DNA of 15,065 nt, from positions 1-15,065 of the forward strand of contig JABSQE010000087.1 in the NCBI GenBank assembly GCA_013214245.1, read 5' to 3'. Under the pieces are notes generated by a model. It did no database searches. It worked only from the letters and a program-made list of their open reading frames with translations, and was not told where the DNA came from. The stretch is from Hyphomicrobiaceae bacterium. GTDB lineage: Bacteria > Pseudomonadota > Alphaproteobacteria > Rhizobiales > Hyphomicrobiaceae. The stretch's first letter is position 1. Every line of letters starts with the position of its first letter. Both the position numbers and the translations under genes were made by a program. Of this stretch, positions 14,279 through 15,065 are shown in pieces.

Positions 14279-15065
14279 TTATAAGCAGTTAACATCAGTA
14301 TTGGCAATTATATTACCAGTGCGATCTACAATCATAACGTCTACATTAGTATCAGAGATGTTTAAGATATCTTTAGCGAATTTTTGAGCGAACGTGGCTA
14401 CATTAGAAGCTATGGGAATTTGACCATAACAACATATATCAAATGCATCTATTGCAGTGTTAGATTTAGCAATGTCATCTGCTAAATTCTTAGATGCGCC
14501 AAGTGATATAGAACGTTCAGACAACCATTGAAAATCAACTTGGCTTCGAGTCGAGTGCAAATCATAATGACCTTGTGCAAGTTTGCATATCTTGGCAATA
14601 CCCCCAGCTATAATAATGTTTGGTACTGGATTATTACGCAAATACTTAAGCATCCTACCAGCAAAGTCACCCATGTTGATGAGTGCTATATTAGGTAGGT
14701 TGTAATAGGTGCTGACCGCAATTTCTGAAGTAGAGCCTGTGCTTGCCGCAATTCGATTTAGCCCGTTGGCTCGGGCAACATCGATACATCGATGAATTGA
14801 ATGTATCCAAGCTGCACAAGAAAACGGTTGCACAACTCCAGTTGTTCCAAGTATAGAGATACCACCGATAATACCTAACTTTGGGTTCCAGGTTTTTTTT
14901 GCTAATTGAATACCATCTGGAACGGATATTTCAATTTCAAGATCGTTGCAAATGGTATCTAACCGCTGACCTATATCTGCCACTGATTGTTGAATCATTC
15001 TACGAGGTGCAGGATTGATTGCTGGCTCTCCTATAGACAGCGGCAAGCCGGCTTTGGTGATGGTA
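14279..15065 (-). CDS. cbiD: Cobalt-precorrin-5B C1-methyltransferase CbiD, N-terminus outside the window
   Basis: CbiD adds the C1 methyl group to the corrin ring during ring contraction in cobalamin synthesis. The frame enters from the right edge still open: the six codons before the TTG at 15044-15046 read TITKAG, which joins to LPLSIGEPAINPAPRRMI, a hallmark of CbiD (family: VTKPGL-LPVGEPAINPVPR-MI). The TTG is therefore internal. About 262 residues are visible; roughly 100 are missing of a usual 350-370. Further signatures are TGSTSE, NMGDFAGRMLKYL, an IAGGIAKICKLAQGHYDLHS segment (family: GHFGKLAKLAAGHLDLHS) and RSQVDFQWL. The family His-Phe of GHFGKL is Gly-Ile here. The stop is at 14279-14281. 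Other cobalamin genes are probably to the right. Confidence 0.93.
   Translation of the reverse strand, partial: TITKAGLPLSIGEPAINPAPRRMIQQSVADIGQRLDTICNDLEIEISVPDGIQLAKKTWNPKLGIIGGISILGTTGVVQPFSCAAWIHSIHRCIDVARANGLNRIAASTGSTSEIAVSTYYNLPNIALINMGDFAGRMLKYLRNNPVPNIIIAGGIAKICKLAQGHYDLHSTRSQVDFQWLSERSISLGASKNLADDIAKSNTAIDAFDICCYGQIPIASNVATFAQKFAKDILNISDTNVDVMIVDRTGNIIANTDVNCL

Noticed and set aside
15044..15046. TTG as the start of cbiD
   Set aside because: The frame continues upstream to the window edge with residues that match CbiD (TITKAG), so the TTG is an internal leucine codon.

Overview
The window looks like part of an AT-rich, reduced genome of a host-associated alphaproteobacterium. The evidence is the gene set (ftsQ-ftsA-ftsZ end of the division cluster, a CbiD-type corrin methyltransferase, a TPR/SPOR periplasmic protein, BI-1, GlmS, TusA, an MMPL/RND protein), alphaproteobacterial-style FtsZ and FtsA sequences, and long gene-poor stretches that include a decayed gene. 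Intact genes fill about 73% of the window. From memory and unverified, this profile resembles Rhodospirillales-type symbionts such as 'Candidatus Endolissoclinum faulkneri'; the sequence alone does not prove it.

Region by region: positions 1-3053 hold ftsQ, ftsA and ftsZ on the minus strand, with ftsZ cut by the window's left edge. Upstream of ftsQ lies a 2.2 kb gap (3054-5231) without an intact protein gene. It contains a TTAA-N7-TTAAC element that matches the CtrA-box consensus, a degraded ClC-type chloride-channel pseudogene (about 3668-4380, minus), and an intact tRNA-Gly(GCC) with a good promoter. Positions 5232-6002 encode a Bax-inhibitor-1/YccA-family membrane protein (minus) with a hairpin behind it. 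Positions 6504-8846 encode a 780-residue MMPL/RND-family protein (minus), divergent from tusA (9078-9305, plus). Then follow glmS (9515-11335, plus) and a secreted TPR/SPOR protein (11506-12435, plus) that ends in two abutting hairpins. After another gene-poor stretch comes an unrecognised multi-pass membrane protein (12984-14234, plus) whose N-terminal half resembles ECF-transporter S components. It converges on cbiD (14279 to the right edge, minus, incomplete).

Functionally the window is dominated by envelope growth and division: FtsQ/FtsA/FtsZ build the divisome, GlmS makes glucosamine-6-phosphate for peptidoglycan and LPS, and the SPOR protein probably binds septal peptidoglycan. TusA (sulfur relay) and CbiD (cobalamin ring synthesis) are the metabolic components. 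No complete new defence or mobile system is visible. The most interesting items are the CtrA-like box before ftsQ, the ClC relic, and the S-component-like orphan beside cbiD.
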